Translations under genes and position numbers: made by a program
Source of the DNA: Candidatus Hydrogenedens sp.
GTDB taxonomy: Bacteria; Hydrogenedentota; Hydrogenedentia; Hydrogenedentales; Hydrogenedentaceae
Reading direction: 5' to 3'
Assembly (NCBI GenBank): GCA_020216745.1
Contig: JAIWNQ010000260.1
Span: 1 to 10,000, forward strand
Length of the DNA: 10,000 nucleotides
Shown here: positions 1-7,173 of the stretch, piece after piece
Layout: each line of letters starts with the position of its first letter
Numbering within the stretch: the first letter of the stretch is position 1
The notes under the pieces: generated by a model
The model's database searches: none
Told to the model about the DNA's origin: nothing
What the model saw: the letters and a program-made list of their open reading frames with translations, nothing else

Positions 1-21
1 ACTTATGGGAGCAACTGCCAT
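1..21 (-). CDS. 5' end of an unidentified gene, cut by the window edge
   Basis: An ATG at 19-21 on the minus strand opens a frame reading M-A-V-A-P-I-S before the window ends. A strong Shine-Dalgarno sequence (AAGGAG, 29-34) sits 7 bases upstream, and this is the main reason to believe the start. It lies 91 bases after the stop of the ADP-ribosylglycohydrolase-like gene, on the same strand, so it could share that transcript. Seven residues are too few to assign a product. Confidence 0.6.
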
Positions 22-28
22 ATTTCAA

Positions 29-34
29 CTCCTT
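29..34 (-). promoter_or_regulatory. Shine-Dalgarno site of the left-edge gene
   Basis: AAGGAG on the minus strand, 7 bases before the ATG at 19-21. It is one of the best ribosome-binding sites in the window and supports a real gene start in what would otherwise be read as blank flank. The rest of the gap (35-112) is AT-rich, with no clear hairpin terminator and no convincing -35/-10 pair. Confidence 0.6.
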
Positions 35-112
35 TTTAGTGAGAGGTTTTCGTTATTTTGTTAATTATCTATATATTTTAAACGATTTAAGGTGGCTCTT
101 TCACGTTTGTAA

Positions 113-1717
113 TTATTGAAATGTAATATTTCCAAAGCAGGCAGTTATGTTACTTTTCTGCTCTACAGGAAAGATTTCTATAGTTATTACATGTTGAGTG
201 CCAGCCCATTTTTCTACATTTACTGGTAGTGTTACCCATTGGGTGTCATTGATAGTCTGTTCAAAGACAGGATGATAATCTACTCTAAGTCGAAGTAAGA
301 AAGGTTGGTTCTGAGGGGCACATGTCTCTATTGATAGTTGTTTAGCATTTGTTGGGATTTCAGATAAGTATTCAATAAGGGCGGGAACACCTTCTTCTGG
401 CGGAGTAATTATAAGCACGTTATCATGATTAAATTTATTTTGAAAGACACCTACTTCCAATGATTTTTTGCACGACTTTACTTTCCATAGAGAGTTCCAT
501 TTTGCCACTTCTTCAGATGGTATAGGTGGGGTATGGATTTCTTTTTTATTTACCCATTGTTCTAATGTAGGTGGTGGAGTTGGAACTTGAATAGGGATTT
601 TGTATAAGTTGTTTTCAATGCTTCCGCCAGCTTTTATAATGATTTGCTCAGCAACACGAACTGATGCATCAATGAGTGTATTCCATGAGTAGTTTGTAAA
701 AATGAACTTATTATCACTAACTTTTGGCAGGTACTCTTTCCATACAGGTTCTAAAGCGGAAAAACCTTTCATACAACATAAGACACCTGCGGCTGATGAA
801 GGATTGCAATCGGCATCCTGACCGCAACGGGTTGTAATTTCAAGCGTTTTTTTCAGGTCTCCCTTACCATAGAGTAAGCCAATCGCAACATAGGCTCCAT
901 TGATTTTTGCATCAATGTTTACTAAATTCCCTGGAATGCAATCTATATCATCCTGCCATTTGTGTTCAATATATTTCCATGTTTCCAGCCAATCATCTGG
1001 ATGTTGATGATAGGATGTTATAACATCTTCTATACATTTGCGATAGGTGCTTTCAGGAGGGATACATGAAAGCCCTATGCGAATCACTTCTTCAACATTA
1101 TCATCAATAAAGAATGCCGAGGAATACATCCCTGCAATAAAATATCCAGCATAAAGCCCATCACCGTAATTCATGATGGAGCCAAAAACTTCTCCCAGTA
1201 GTTGCATTTCTTTGTATAGACCAGGTGTAATAATTCCAAATAGGTCACTTTCAATCTGAAAGTCAATATCATCCGCGTGATAATTAAAACGAGGATGGCC
1301 AGATAAAGGAGGCATAATACCCTTTCTCACATTTTCTCTACCTACTTTATTGGCATGCCATAGCGGATATTTAGACTCAGCGAAGGCTTTCCCTGCCTGT
1401 TCGAATGAGATGTTAATGCCATGCTTTTCGATGGCTTCCAAGAATGTCATTTCTACATATAAATCATCTTGAGCAAAAGCTCGTTCTAATGATTCTGGAG
1501 TCCAATCATCTAAAGGTTCAAGAATAGGAATTCCATTGGAACGAAATTCATACTTATCTCCATAAGTAACGCCTATCATTTGCCCTAACCAAGCCCCTTT
1601 ACATTTGTCAATATATTTTTCTCGGGAGAGTTCCCAAAATTCTGATGGGTTTATTGTTTGAGCACCTATTGTAAAAGCTAAGGTGAGAGGGATAATGAGA
1701 ATAACATATCTTTTCAT
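113..1717 (-). CDS. Secreted ADP-ribosylglycohydrolase-fold protein with C-terminal beta-sandwich-like region
   Basis: The 534-residue product belongs to the ADP-ribosylglycohydrolase (ARH/DraG) fold. Residues 1-19 form a signal peptide (MKR, a hydrophobic run, then I-G-A before Q20), so it acts outside the cytoplasm. The fold markers are GAWLGQMIGVTYG (41-53), the first metal motif as QDDLYVE (83-89) where classical members have TDD, a further acidic patch HADD (147-150), and the second metal motif GQDADCNPSSAAG (299-311), matching the family's G-D-x-D-x-N box. After a proline-rich linker (about 376-400), residues 410-534 look like a beta-sandwich of the kind appended to secreted glycoside hydrolases; this is judged by eye. 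AAGGAGG at 1724-1730, six bases from the ATG, fixes the start. The gene begins 20 bases after the thiH stop, so it probably shares the thi transcript. The metal ligands look intact, so it is likely an active N- or O-glycosidic hydrolase, but the substrate is unknown and need not be ADP-ribosyl protein. Confidence 0.85.
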   Translation of the reverse strand: MKRYVILIIPLTLAFTIGAQTINPSEFWELSREKYIDKCKGAWLGQMIGVTYGDKYEFRSNGIPILEPLDDWTPESLERAFAQDDLYVEMTFLEAIEKHGINISFEQAGKAFAESKYPLWHANKVGRENVRKGIMPPLSGHPRFNYHADDIDFQIESDLFGIITPGLYKEMQLLGEVFGSIMNYGDGLYAGYFIAGMYSSAFFIDDNVEEVIRIGLSCIPPESTYRKCIEDVITSYHQHPDDWLETWKYIEHKWQDDIDCIPGNLVNIDAKINGAYVAIGLLYGKGDLKKTLEITTRCGQDADCNPSSAAGVLCCMKGFSALEPVWKEYLPKVSDNKFIFTNYSWNTLIDASVRVAEQIIIKAGGSIENNLYKIPIQVPTPPPTLEQWVNKKEIHTPPIPSEEVAKWNSLWKVKSCKKSLEVGVFQNKFNHDNVLIITPPEEGVPALIEYLSEIPTNAKQLSIETCAPQNQPFLLRLRVDYHPVFEQTINDTQWVTLPVNVEKWAGTQHVITIEIFPVEQKSNITACFGNITFQ

Positions 1718-1737
1718 TTTGAGCCTCCTTCTGTTTC

Positions 1738-2904
1738 TTATAATGATTTAATAAAACCAGGTTCAAAGTCAACCCATACAGGGTCATACCCCTGGGCTTT
1801 AATGGCAGATACAACTTCTTCCACAGTTCTGTGGTCATCAATTTCAAATTGTTCTAATACTGGACGTTGTGAAGTAGTAGTATCCTGATATACTTTATAA
1901 CCTCCGGGACGGGTTGATGACCCAGCACTCATTGAAGTAATGCCTAAAGGAATTAAGTGGTCCCGCACTTCCGCACTTTCTCGAGTGCTTAAGTTAAAAG
2001 GAGAATAAGGCAGGAAGAGTCGCATCGCAGTAATAATTTGAACTAATTTTTCGAGGTTTACTAAATGTGGCACCTTAAAACGAGGAGGAGTATGTTTAAG
2101 CCTTGGGAAGGAAAGCGAAATGACGCTTTGCCAGCATGTCTTTTCTAAATATTTGGCGTGTAGTGCAAGCCAAATAACATCGAAACGCCAGTCACTGAGT
2201 CCTAATAGAACACCGCACGTAAGCCGACGGATACCAGCTCTCCCAGCTCTTTCAAGAGCATCGAGACGGTATAGATAATCCTTTTTCTTCCCAGACAGGT
2301 GAACTTTATCGTATGTGTCTTTATCGTAAGTTTCCATATATAAAGTAACACCTTCTGTTCCAGCATGTGCCAATTGGGCATAATGTGCCTCATCCATGGA
2401 ATATACTTCGACATTGACAGATTTGAAATATTCTTTTGCGATACGTACTGCTTGCTCTATATATTCAACTGGAACACGATTAGGTGCATCACCTGTAAGG
2501 AGTAATACGGTCTGAATTCCTTTTTTACTTAATTCAATGCATTCTTCGCGTATTTGTTCTTCTGTTAATGTAACTCGTTTTTCTCGAATGCCTGAGTGTG
2601 AAGCAAAATAGCAATATACACAATCAGATGCACAAAGATTCGAAAGATAAATAGGAGTGTATAAAGATATGGTTCTTCCAAAATGCCAGCGTGTAAGTTG
2701 ATTTGCCTTTTGAGCCATTTTTTCAAGGAAGGGAACTGCTTTAGGAGAAAGAAGTGCAATTAAATCCTCAATGGATAAAGAATCGTTCTCTAACGCATGT
2801 AAAATCTTATCTTCATTAATTCCTTCATATATTTCCTGAATAAGGTCTGAACTCCACTTGTTGAGAATGTCTGAAAAAGAGTAAGGTTTCATATAATCAC
2901 TCAT
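1738..2904 (-). CDS. thiH: 2-iminoacetate synthase (tyrosine lyase) ThiH
   Basis: ThiH is a radical SAM enzyme that cleaves tyrosine to dehydroglycine (2-iminoacetate) and p-cresol, supplying the glycine-derived part of the thiamine thiazole ring to ThiG. The 388 residues match the usual length (about 370-380). The cluster-binding motif is CASDCVYC (C91, C95, C98), inside the typical context YTPIYLSNLC. Later family signatures include GVLLGL, ISLSFPRL, NLSTRE and SAGSSTRPGGY, the last close to the C-terminal ThiH signature. It starts 12 bases after the thiG stop with no clear Shine-Dalgarno sequence (the upstream bases are AACGATATAAA), so translation may be coupled to thiG. A second ATG at codon 5 (2890-2892) is an alternative start. 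ThiH is oxygen-sensitive and replaces the ThiO route, which suggests anaerobic or low-oxygen growth. Confidence 0.96.
   Translation of the reverse strand: MSDYMKPYSFSDILNKWSSDLIQEIYEGINEDKILHALENDSLSIEDLIALLSPKAVPFLEKMAQKANQLTRWHFGRTISLYTPIYLSNLCASDCVYCYFASHSGIREKRVTLTEEQIREECIELSKKGIQTVLLLTGDAPNRVPVEYIEQAVRIAKEYFKSVNVEVYSMDEAHYAQLAHAGTEGVTLYMETYDKDTYDKVHLSGKKKDYLYRLDALERAGRAGIRRLTCGVLLGLSDWRFDVIWLALHAKYLEKTCWQSVISLSFPRLKHTPPRFKVPHLVNLEKLVQIITAMRLFLPYSPFNLSTRESAEVRDHLIPLGITSMSAGSSTRPGGYKVYQDTTTSQRPVLEQFEIDDHRTVEEVVSAIKAQGYDPVWVDFEPGFIKSL
2611..2634 (-). other. ThiH radical SAM 4Fe-4S cluster motif (CxxxCxxC)
   Basis: These codons encode C91-A-S-D-C95-V-Y-C98. The three cysteines bind the 4Fe-4S cluster that reductively cleaves S-adenosylmethionine. 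The spacing is canonical, so the enzyme should be catalytically competent. Confidence 0.93.
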
Positions 2905-2916
2905 TTTATATCGTTA

Positions 2917-3735
2917 TTAAGATTTATTTTTAGAGTTAAACAAGAAACCTGTTAATGGAGAAGAAGCCTCGGCGGTATCACGTTGAGGGCCTAACCCAGC
3001 ACGGAATGCTAATCGACCTGCTTCCGTGGCTAAACGGAAAGCAGTTGCCATTTTTTCATGGTCTTGTGCGTCTGCAAGAGCAGTATTAACGAGAACTGCA
3101 TCTGCACCCATTTCCATTGCTTCTGCAGAATGAGAAGGTGCTCCTAATCCTGCATCTACAACAACGGGAACATTAGATTGCTCTATAATAATCTTTATCA
3201 GTTCTTTTGTTTTTAATCCCTTATTGCTACCGATGGGAGAACCTAAAGGCATAACTGTTGCTGTGCCTAATTCTTCTAATTTTTTAGCAAGTATGGGGTC
3301 TGCCTGAATGTAAGGAAGAACTGTAAAACCATCCTTAATTAATAATTCTGCCGCTTTAAGTGTCTCGATGGGGTCAGGTAGTAAATATCTGGGTTCTGGT
3401 GTCAGTTCTAATTTTACCCATGGCTCTAATCCTGCAGAGCGGGCTATGCGTGCTAATTTTAATGCTTCTTCTGCGGTTCTGGCTCCACTGGTATTGGGTA
3501 AAATAAGAATCTCTTTGGGGTTGAGGACAGAAAGGATACTGTCATTTTCTGGTTTTTTTAGGTCTACTCGCCTAAGTGCTACTGTTACAATTTCTGTGCC
3601 TGAAGCCTTTATTGTTTTTTGTAATGCTTCTGCTGATGGAAATTTGCCAGTGCCAATTAAAAGACGGGATTTAAATTTTCTTCCGGCAATAATTAGCGGG
3701 TCATCAAATAAATATGTATTATTTATTTCTTCCAT
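2917..3735 (-). CDS. thiG: Thiazole synthase ThiG
   Basis: ThiG is a cytoplasmic TIM-barrel enzyme. It condenses deoxyxylulose 5-phosphate, dehydroglycine from ThiH and the sulfur of ThiS thiocarboxylate to form thiazole phosphate. The product is 272 residues, slightly longer than the usual 255-265 because of about 10 extra residues at each end. Family motifs are clear: [12 protein letters not shown] (23-34), the Schiff-base lysine K108 in [34 protein letters not shown], and the phosphate-binding region [24 protein letters not shown]. The ATG at 3733-3735 is preceded by AAAAGG (3744-3749, spacing 8). It is the first gene of a probable thiG-thiH-ARH unit. The 106-base upstream gap is too short for thiS, which usually precedes thiG, so ThiS must be encoded elsewhere or replaced. 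Confidence 0.97.
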   Translation of the reverse strand: MEEINNTYLFDDPLIIAGRKFKSRLLIGTGKFPSAEALQKTIKASGTEIVTVALRRVDLKKPENDSILSVLNPKEILILPNTSGARTAEEALKLARIARSAGLEPWVKLELTPEPRYLLPDPIETLKAAELLIKDGFTVLPYIQADPILAKKLEELGTATVMPLGSPIGSNKGLKTKELIKIIIEQSNVPVVVDAGLGAPSHSAEAMEMGADAVLVNTALADAQDHEKMATAFRLATEAGRLAFRAGLGPQRDTAEASSPLTGFLFNSKNKS

Positions 3736-3807
3736 TTGATATGCCTTTTGGAATAATTAAGTTATTAGATATAACAAAGAATGGTTTAATCTCATTTCGA
3801 TTGATGT

Positions 3808-3837
3808 ATTATATTTTATCAAAAATGAGGATGTTAA
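3808..3837 (-). promoter_or_regulatory. Candidate sigma70-type promoter for the thiG-thiH-ARH unit
   Basis: On the minus strand a perfect -10 hexamer TATAAT (3808-3813) is preceded by TTAACA (3832-3837), five of six matches to TTGACA, with an 18-base spacer. It lies in the widest intergenic gap of the window, about 70 bases upstream of the thiG start and just after the stop of the preceding gene. That position fits a new transcription unit. In AT-rich DNA a chance match to the -10 is easy, which limits confidence. Confidence 0.45.
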
Positions 3838-3841
3838 CGGG

Positions 3842-5578
3842 TTAGTTTTCAGGTAAGTTAAGATACGAACCTTCTTCGCTGGGTTTGATTTCTATCCATG
3901 CTTTTTTGGGGTCAAATTTAGGCAAACGCCAGAGTATCTCAGGAGTAATGTCTTGAGCATAGATTGGGCTTGTCATAGCATATACTTCCACATCGCCAAA
4001 TCCTTTTTGTTTTTCAGGTGGGCCTATAATTCTTAATCTATATGCACCACTTCTTGTAGGTTTATCTGTGAATCTAAGTGTAAAATTATCACTTTCAACT
4101 ATTTTTGTTACAATTGGTCTACCGTTAAATATGACCTCTAATTTTTTTCCTTTAGCATTTGTAACAATCGCTTCAAATCGTATGTCAATACCTAATGGGA
4201 CAATGCCACCAATAGATACATCAATTTTATTGTCTGCTAATGAATCCGCAACAAAACTGAGTTTTGGACCATTGGGTCCAGAAGAAACATAGGTTCTGCC
4301 GAGACGAATACCATCAAGAATAGCGGACAACGATTTTTTTTCAGCTCGAACATAGGTTATAGGTCTTCCTAAAGGCACAGATGGGTTTGATGAATGACTT
4401 CCAGCAATACCGCATATCATAGCACCTCTTGCTATTTCATAGTCCCAGAAACGGGCTGCCTGAATATTAGCAGAAACATTAGCAATGTTAGACTCATTTA
4501 CTGCCGCGGCAAGTGAATAAATAAATTTGCCATCCTTTTTTTCTTTAATCCAGTCATCTAATTTATCCATTGTTAATGGGGGAATGGCTCTCCACTCTCT
4601 ACACCAGACCTGGATGGCGTTTACATAATTTAATCCCCATTGCCAAAATCCTGTTGGGAAACATGGATGTGCAATTGCGAAAATGCCACCTTGAGCCTGG
4701 ACACGGATACATTCCCCTTGTGCTTCAGGGATAGTTGATGGTATATCGAGGGGGGTTCGTGGACAGTACACAAGTGCATAACCCATTTTGTCATTACCCC
4801 ATTTCATTGCTGGAATGAGGACAATCTTCTCAGATTTATATTCTGGGTCTTCAATAGATTTTAGGGTATTTATGTCGGTAATGGCTAAGAAATCGAGATT
4901 CTCTTTTTCCGCCCTTTTAATGAGTTCGCCTACTGATTCAGAGCCGATACTATATTTGGAAAAGGCACATAGTTCCCCTTTATACCATCCTGGCTTGTCA
5001 TTAAGAACTTTATCATTTATAGGAATCGTCTTTTTACCTGGGATATCCAATGGATTATATGGGTCGGTTCCTGCTTCAATTTCTACTCTATCAAGAACAA
5101 GGTCACAATCACCATCGAAATCTCTAAGGACGAGAGGTCCTGTTGTTCCCTCTAATAGAGTTATAGGTAAAAAAACAGGTTGGTTTTCTTTAATTGTAAT
5201 GTCTTTTATCTGAACCATGACAGGAACGCCATTGTCGTAGGCGAATATATAGGCGCGAAATTGCCCTATAGGAACGTTCTGTTCTCCTTTTCCCTCTGGA
5301 AAGTCAAAACGATATCGTTTTCCTGTCTCTAATTCAAGCAAGTCAATACGAGCACCCCAATATTTTCCAACTGCATCTGTTACATCGATGTCTAATGTGC
5401 CTGTAGGCCCAGAATACGTGTTATATGTCTGATTCTCAAATTGGTGAGTGACCGTAGGTTTTTGAGAGGGAGTCTCTTTTTTAGGAGTTTTTTTCTTGGC
5501 ATACGTATTTTGGGTGATTAAAATTAAGGTAACAGTTATGGTAATAACTAAAAACAACTTTTTTAATTTCACTATCAT
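3842..5578 (-). CDS. Secreted CehA/McbA-like PHP-domain protein with a degraded metal site
   Basis: The 578-residue product has a signal peptide (1-27, MIVKLKK, a hydrophobic core, then T-Y-A), a Lys/Pro/Thr-rich linker (28-43), and a beta-rich N-terminal region (about 55-150). A thrombospondin-type-3/EF-hand-like motif follows (153-176), then a PHP-type domain in the CehA/McbA style (about 198-435) and a C-terminal beta region. The family assignment rests on WYKGEL, ENLDFLAITDIN, GGIFAIAHP, LGRPITYV and GRTYVSSGPNGP, each in expected order. Canonical ligands are mostly missing: the LHxHT box reads L-C-A-F-S (203-207), TDHN reads TDIN (234-237), the expected glutamate after it reads P-A-M-K (256-259), and SDxH reads S-H-S-S (394-397). 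H304 of AHP remains. It may therefore be a non-catalytic binding protein. It starts 28 bases after the barrel gene's stop, with AGGA 8 bases upstream, so the two are probably co-transcribed. Confidence 0.8.
   Translation of the reverse strand: MIVKLKKLFLVITITVTLILITQNTYAKKKTPKKETPSQKPTVTHQFENQTYNTYSGPTGTLDIDVTDAVGKYWGARIDLLELETGKRYRFDFPEGKGEQNVPIGQFRAYIFAYDNGVPVMVQIKDITIKENQPVFLPITLLEGTTGPLVLRDFDGDCDLVLDRVEIEAGTDPYNPLDIPGKKTIPINDKVLNDKPGWYKGELCAFSKYSIGSESVGELIKRAEKENLDFLAITDINTLKSIEDPEYKSEKIVLIPAMKWGNDKMGYALVYCPRTPLDIPSTIPEAQGECIRVQAQGGIFAIAHPCFPTGFWQWGLNYVNAIQVWCREWRAIPPLTMDKLDDWIKEKKDGKFIYSLAAAVNESNIANVSANIQAARFWDYEIARGAMICGIAGSHSSNPSVPLGRPITYVRAEKKSLSAILDGIRLGRTYVSSGPNGPKLSFVADSLADNKIDVSIGGIVPLGIDIRFEAIVTNAKGKKLEVIFNGRPIVTKIVESDNFTLRFTDKPTRSGAYRLRIIGPPEKQKGFGDVEVYAMTSPIYAQDITPEILWRLPKFDPKKAWIEIKPSEEGSYLNLPEN
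5051..5122 (-). other. Calcium-binding-type motif (thrombospondin type 3 / EF-hand-like) in the PHP protein
   Basis: Residues 153-176 read D-F-D-G-D-C-D, then V-E-I-E-A-G-T-D-P-Y-N-P. The regular acidic spacing followed by E-x-x-x-GTDP is characteristic of calcium-binding repeats in secreted bacterial proteins. Only a single copy is present, and it sits as a hinge between the N-terminal beta region and the PHP-type domain. Confidence 0.75.
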
Positions 5579-5606
5579 TAATTATGTCCTATTTGGTTTC
5601 TATATG

Positions 5607-7133
5607 TTAGAAATAACAACGTGCACCTATATAAATATTTGAATTTTCCATAAATTGCCCAAAAAATGTGTATGGCTCGTTTCCAATAAAAATATTAGCA
5701 CCTCCTTCGACCCACCAATTGTCATTGATTTTATAACGTATATTCGGTCGTAAATATGAGTCCTGGTCAGTTGGTGAGTAATACATGAACCATGAAAGGA
5801 TAAGGTTTTGATTTAATAATTGACGTGTGAGCCGTATTGTGGTGACTAAACGGTCCTGGTCTTTGTTATGAACCCAGAAAGGTTGTGCTTCTTTATATTC
5901 GTCATAATCTAACATGTGTTCAAGATAAATCTGCAAACCGCCTGTAAAATCTTTAGTCAGTTCTTGTTCATACCCGACAAGGAATCGGAATTCGGAATTG
6001 TTTATAAATGGGCTATTACCATCTCTATCTTCTTTAGAATCGTAATAACCCATTTCAATGGAGAGAATCCCTTTCCATACAGGACCACGAAGACTGGTTC
6101 CATAAACATTTAGTTTAGGGAAGAATGCCTGTAATGGTGGATATAGTTTTTGACCGCCAGGACTTTTCCATCTACCAGAATAACTGTAAAATGCCAATTC
6201 AAATGTGTTTATTTTGCGGTAGGCACGAAAAGCCCACTCATCATCATGGAACCAGTCGCCTGGATGGTCAATACGCACTTCGTTATCCTCACCCTGAAGA
6301 CTGTTGAATAATGGATTCCAGAACGTAATGGGGTCGCCTGTAATATATCTGTCAGGAGTAAATCGTGGAGTATAAACAATTTCAAAATTGAACCATTCGG
6401 GATATAAGCCCAATTTGATGGAATCAGATGGGGCTTTCAAATATTCTTGTTCTCTTCCAACAAAGTAGGAGTTCCAGTCTTTGGGGAACAGGTCATTAAT
6501 GAAAAGCATATCTCCCGTACCCCATGTTAAGATTTGTCTTCCTAACCGAATATCTAAAAACGATGTGATTGTCCATGATATTCTTGCTTGGCGTAGGTCA
6601 AAATTGAGTTCTTCTTCAACAAGGTCACCATAAAAGTCACCTGTAGTTTCTATCTCAATTTTGTCCCAAAATTTTTCAGCTTTAAGTTGTAACCGAGATT
6701 CACCAAGAATTAAGTCTTTGGATTGTTGTTTGTCTTCTCGATAGCGAGTGCCAATTCGGTTGTCCAAAAAGCCTTTTATGTCAATACCTAATGGTTTCTT
6801 TTTCTCTTGTTTTGCTTTCTCTGTTTTTGGTTGGTCTGGAGTCGGGGCTTGTTCAAGACCTGCGGGTAGTTGCGGTTCGTTTGATGGAGTAGATTCTAAT
6901 CCTTGTGGTAATTGAGGTTCATTTGAAGGTAACGTATTGTTTAAACCTGCAGGTAAAGGAGGTTCATTCTGATTCGTTGATTCTGAAGAGGATGATAATC
7001 CTTTAGGTAAGGCAGGTTCATCTGTATAGGAAGTGGAAGGGATAAGAGTTGTTAAAGATAATAAAAGGATAGATAAAATAACAAATAAATAAAACAAATC
7101 AATCTTTATCAGGGAGTTAATGTTATTGTCCAT
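5607..7133 (-). CDS. Outer-membrane beta-barrel protein (DUF1302/porin-like) with repeated N-terminal motif
   Basis: The 508-residue product has a hydrophobic N-terminal segment (12-30) that acts as a signal peptide or anchor. Next come four (N/D)EPxLPxGL repeats (38-93), a lysine-rich stretch (103-113) and a long region of alternating residues rich in aromatics, typical of a beta barrel. It ends in C-Y-F, the terminal aromatic expected for BAM-assembled outer-membrane proteins. The block DIRLGRQILTWGTGDMLFIN and the following DLFPKDW resemble the conserved core of DUF1302 and related porins. The start has AAGGAA (7141-7146) 7 bases upstream. It follows rnd by 40 bases and precedes the PHP gene by 28. 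A TTGATA at the end of rnd could be part of a promoter, but its spacing to TATATT is 19 and I do not call it. A role in uptake or export across the outer membrane is inferred; the substrate is unknown. Confidence 0.8.
   Translation of the reverse strand: MDNNINSLIKIDLFYLFVILSILLLSLTTLIPSTSYTDEPALPKGLSSSSESTNQNEPPLPAGLNNTLPSNEPQLPQGLESTPSNEPQLPAGLEQAPTPDQPKTEKAKQEKKKPLGIDIKGFLDNRIGTRYREDKQQSKDLILGESRLQLKAEKFWDKIEIETTGDFYGDLVEEELNFDLRQARISWTITSFLDIRLGRQILTWGTGDMLFINDLFPKDWNSYFVGREQEYLKAPSDSIKLGLYPEWFNFEIVYTPRFTPDRYITGDPITFWNPLFNSLQGEDNEVRIDHPGDWFHDDEWAFRAYRKINTFELAFYSYSGRWKSPGGQKLYPPLQAFFPKLNVYGTSLRGPVWKGILSIEMGYYDSKEDRDGNSPFINNSEFRFLVGYEQELTKDFTGGLQIYLEHMLDYDEYKEAQPFWVHNKDQDRLVTTIRLTRQLLNQNLILSWFMYYSPTDQDSYLRPNIRYKINDNWWVEGGANIFIGNEPYTFFGQFMENSNIYIGARCYF
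6855..7022 (-). repeat. Four coding repeats of the (N/D)EPxLPxGL motif
   Basis: The barrel protein has DEPALPKGL (38-46), NEPPLPAGL (56-64), NEPQLPQGL (71-79) and NEPQLPAGL (85-93), separated by Ser/Thr/Asn-rich linkers of 9, 6 and 5 residues. Codons differ between copies, so conservation is at protein level and not a recent DNA duplication. The region is probably flexible and periplasmic, ahead of the barrel. I do not know a named function for this motif. Confidence 0.85.
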
Positions 7134-7173
7134 TTTTATCTTCCTTCAATAAAATAAATAATAATATATTTTA

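Noticed and set aside
22..112. Terminator or promoter between the ADP-ribosylglycohydrolase-like gene and the left-edge gene
   Set aside because: Only a GATAAT-like sequence without a matching -35, and no stem of useful length followed by a T-run.
3736..3807. Possible TPP (THI-box) riboswitch in the thiG leader
   Set aside because: A TGAGATTAAACC string slightly resembles part of the THI box, but the core ACCTGAT and GGxTAATxCC elements and supporting stems are not seen, and the leader after the candidate promoter is too short.
4788..5213. 141-codon open frame on the plus strand
   Set aside because: Antisense to the PHP-like gene, which carries a signal peptide and ordered family motifs; the frame is a shadow.
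6855..7022. LPxGL motifs as sortase (LPxTG-like) sorting signals
   Set aside because: They are repeated, N-terminal, and not followed by a membrane segment and basic tail; the host is a diderm with a beta barrel, so sortase anchoring does not fit.
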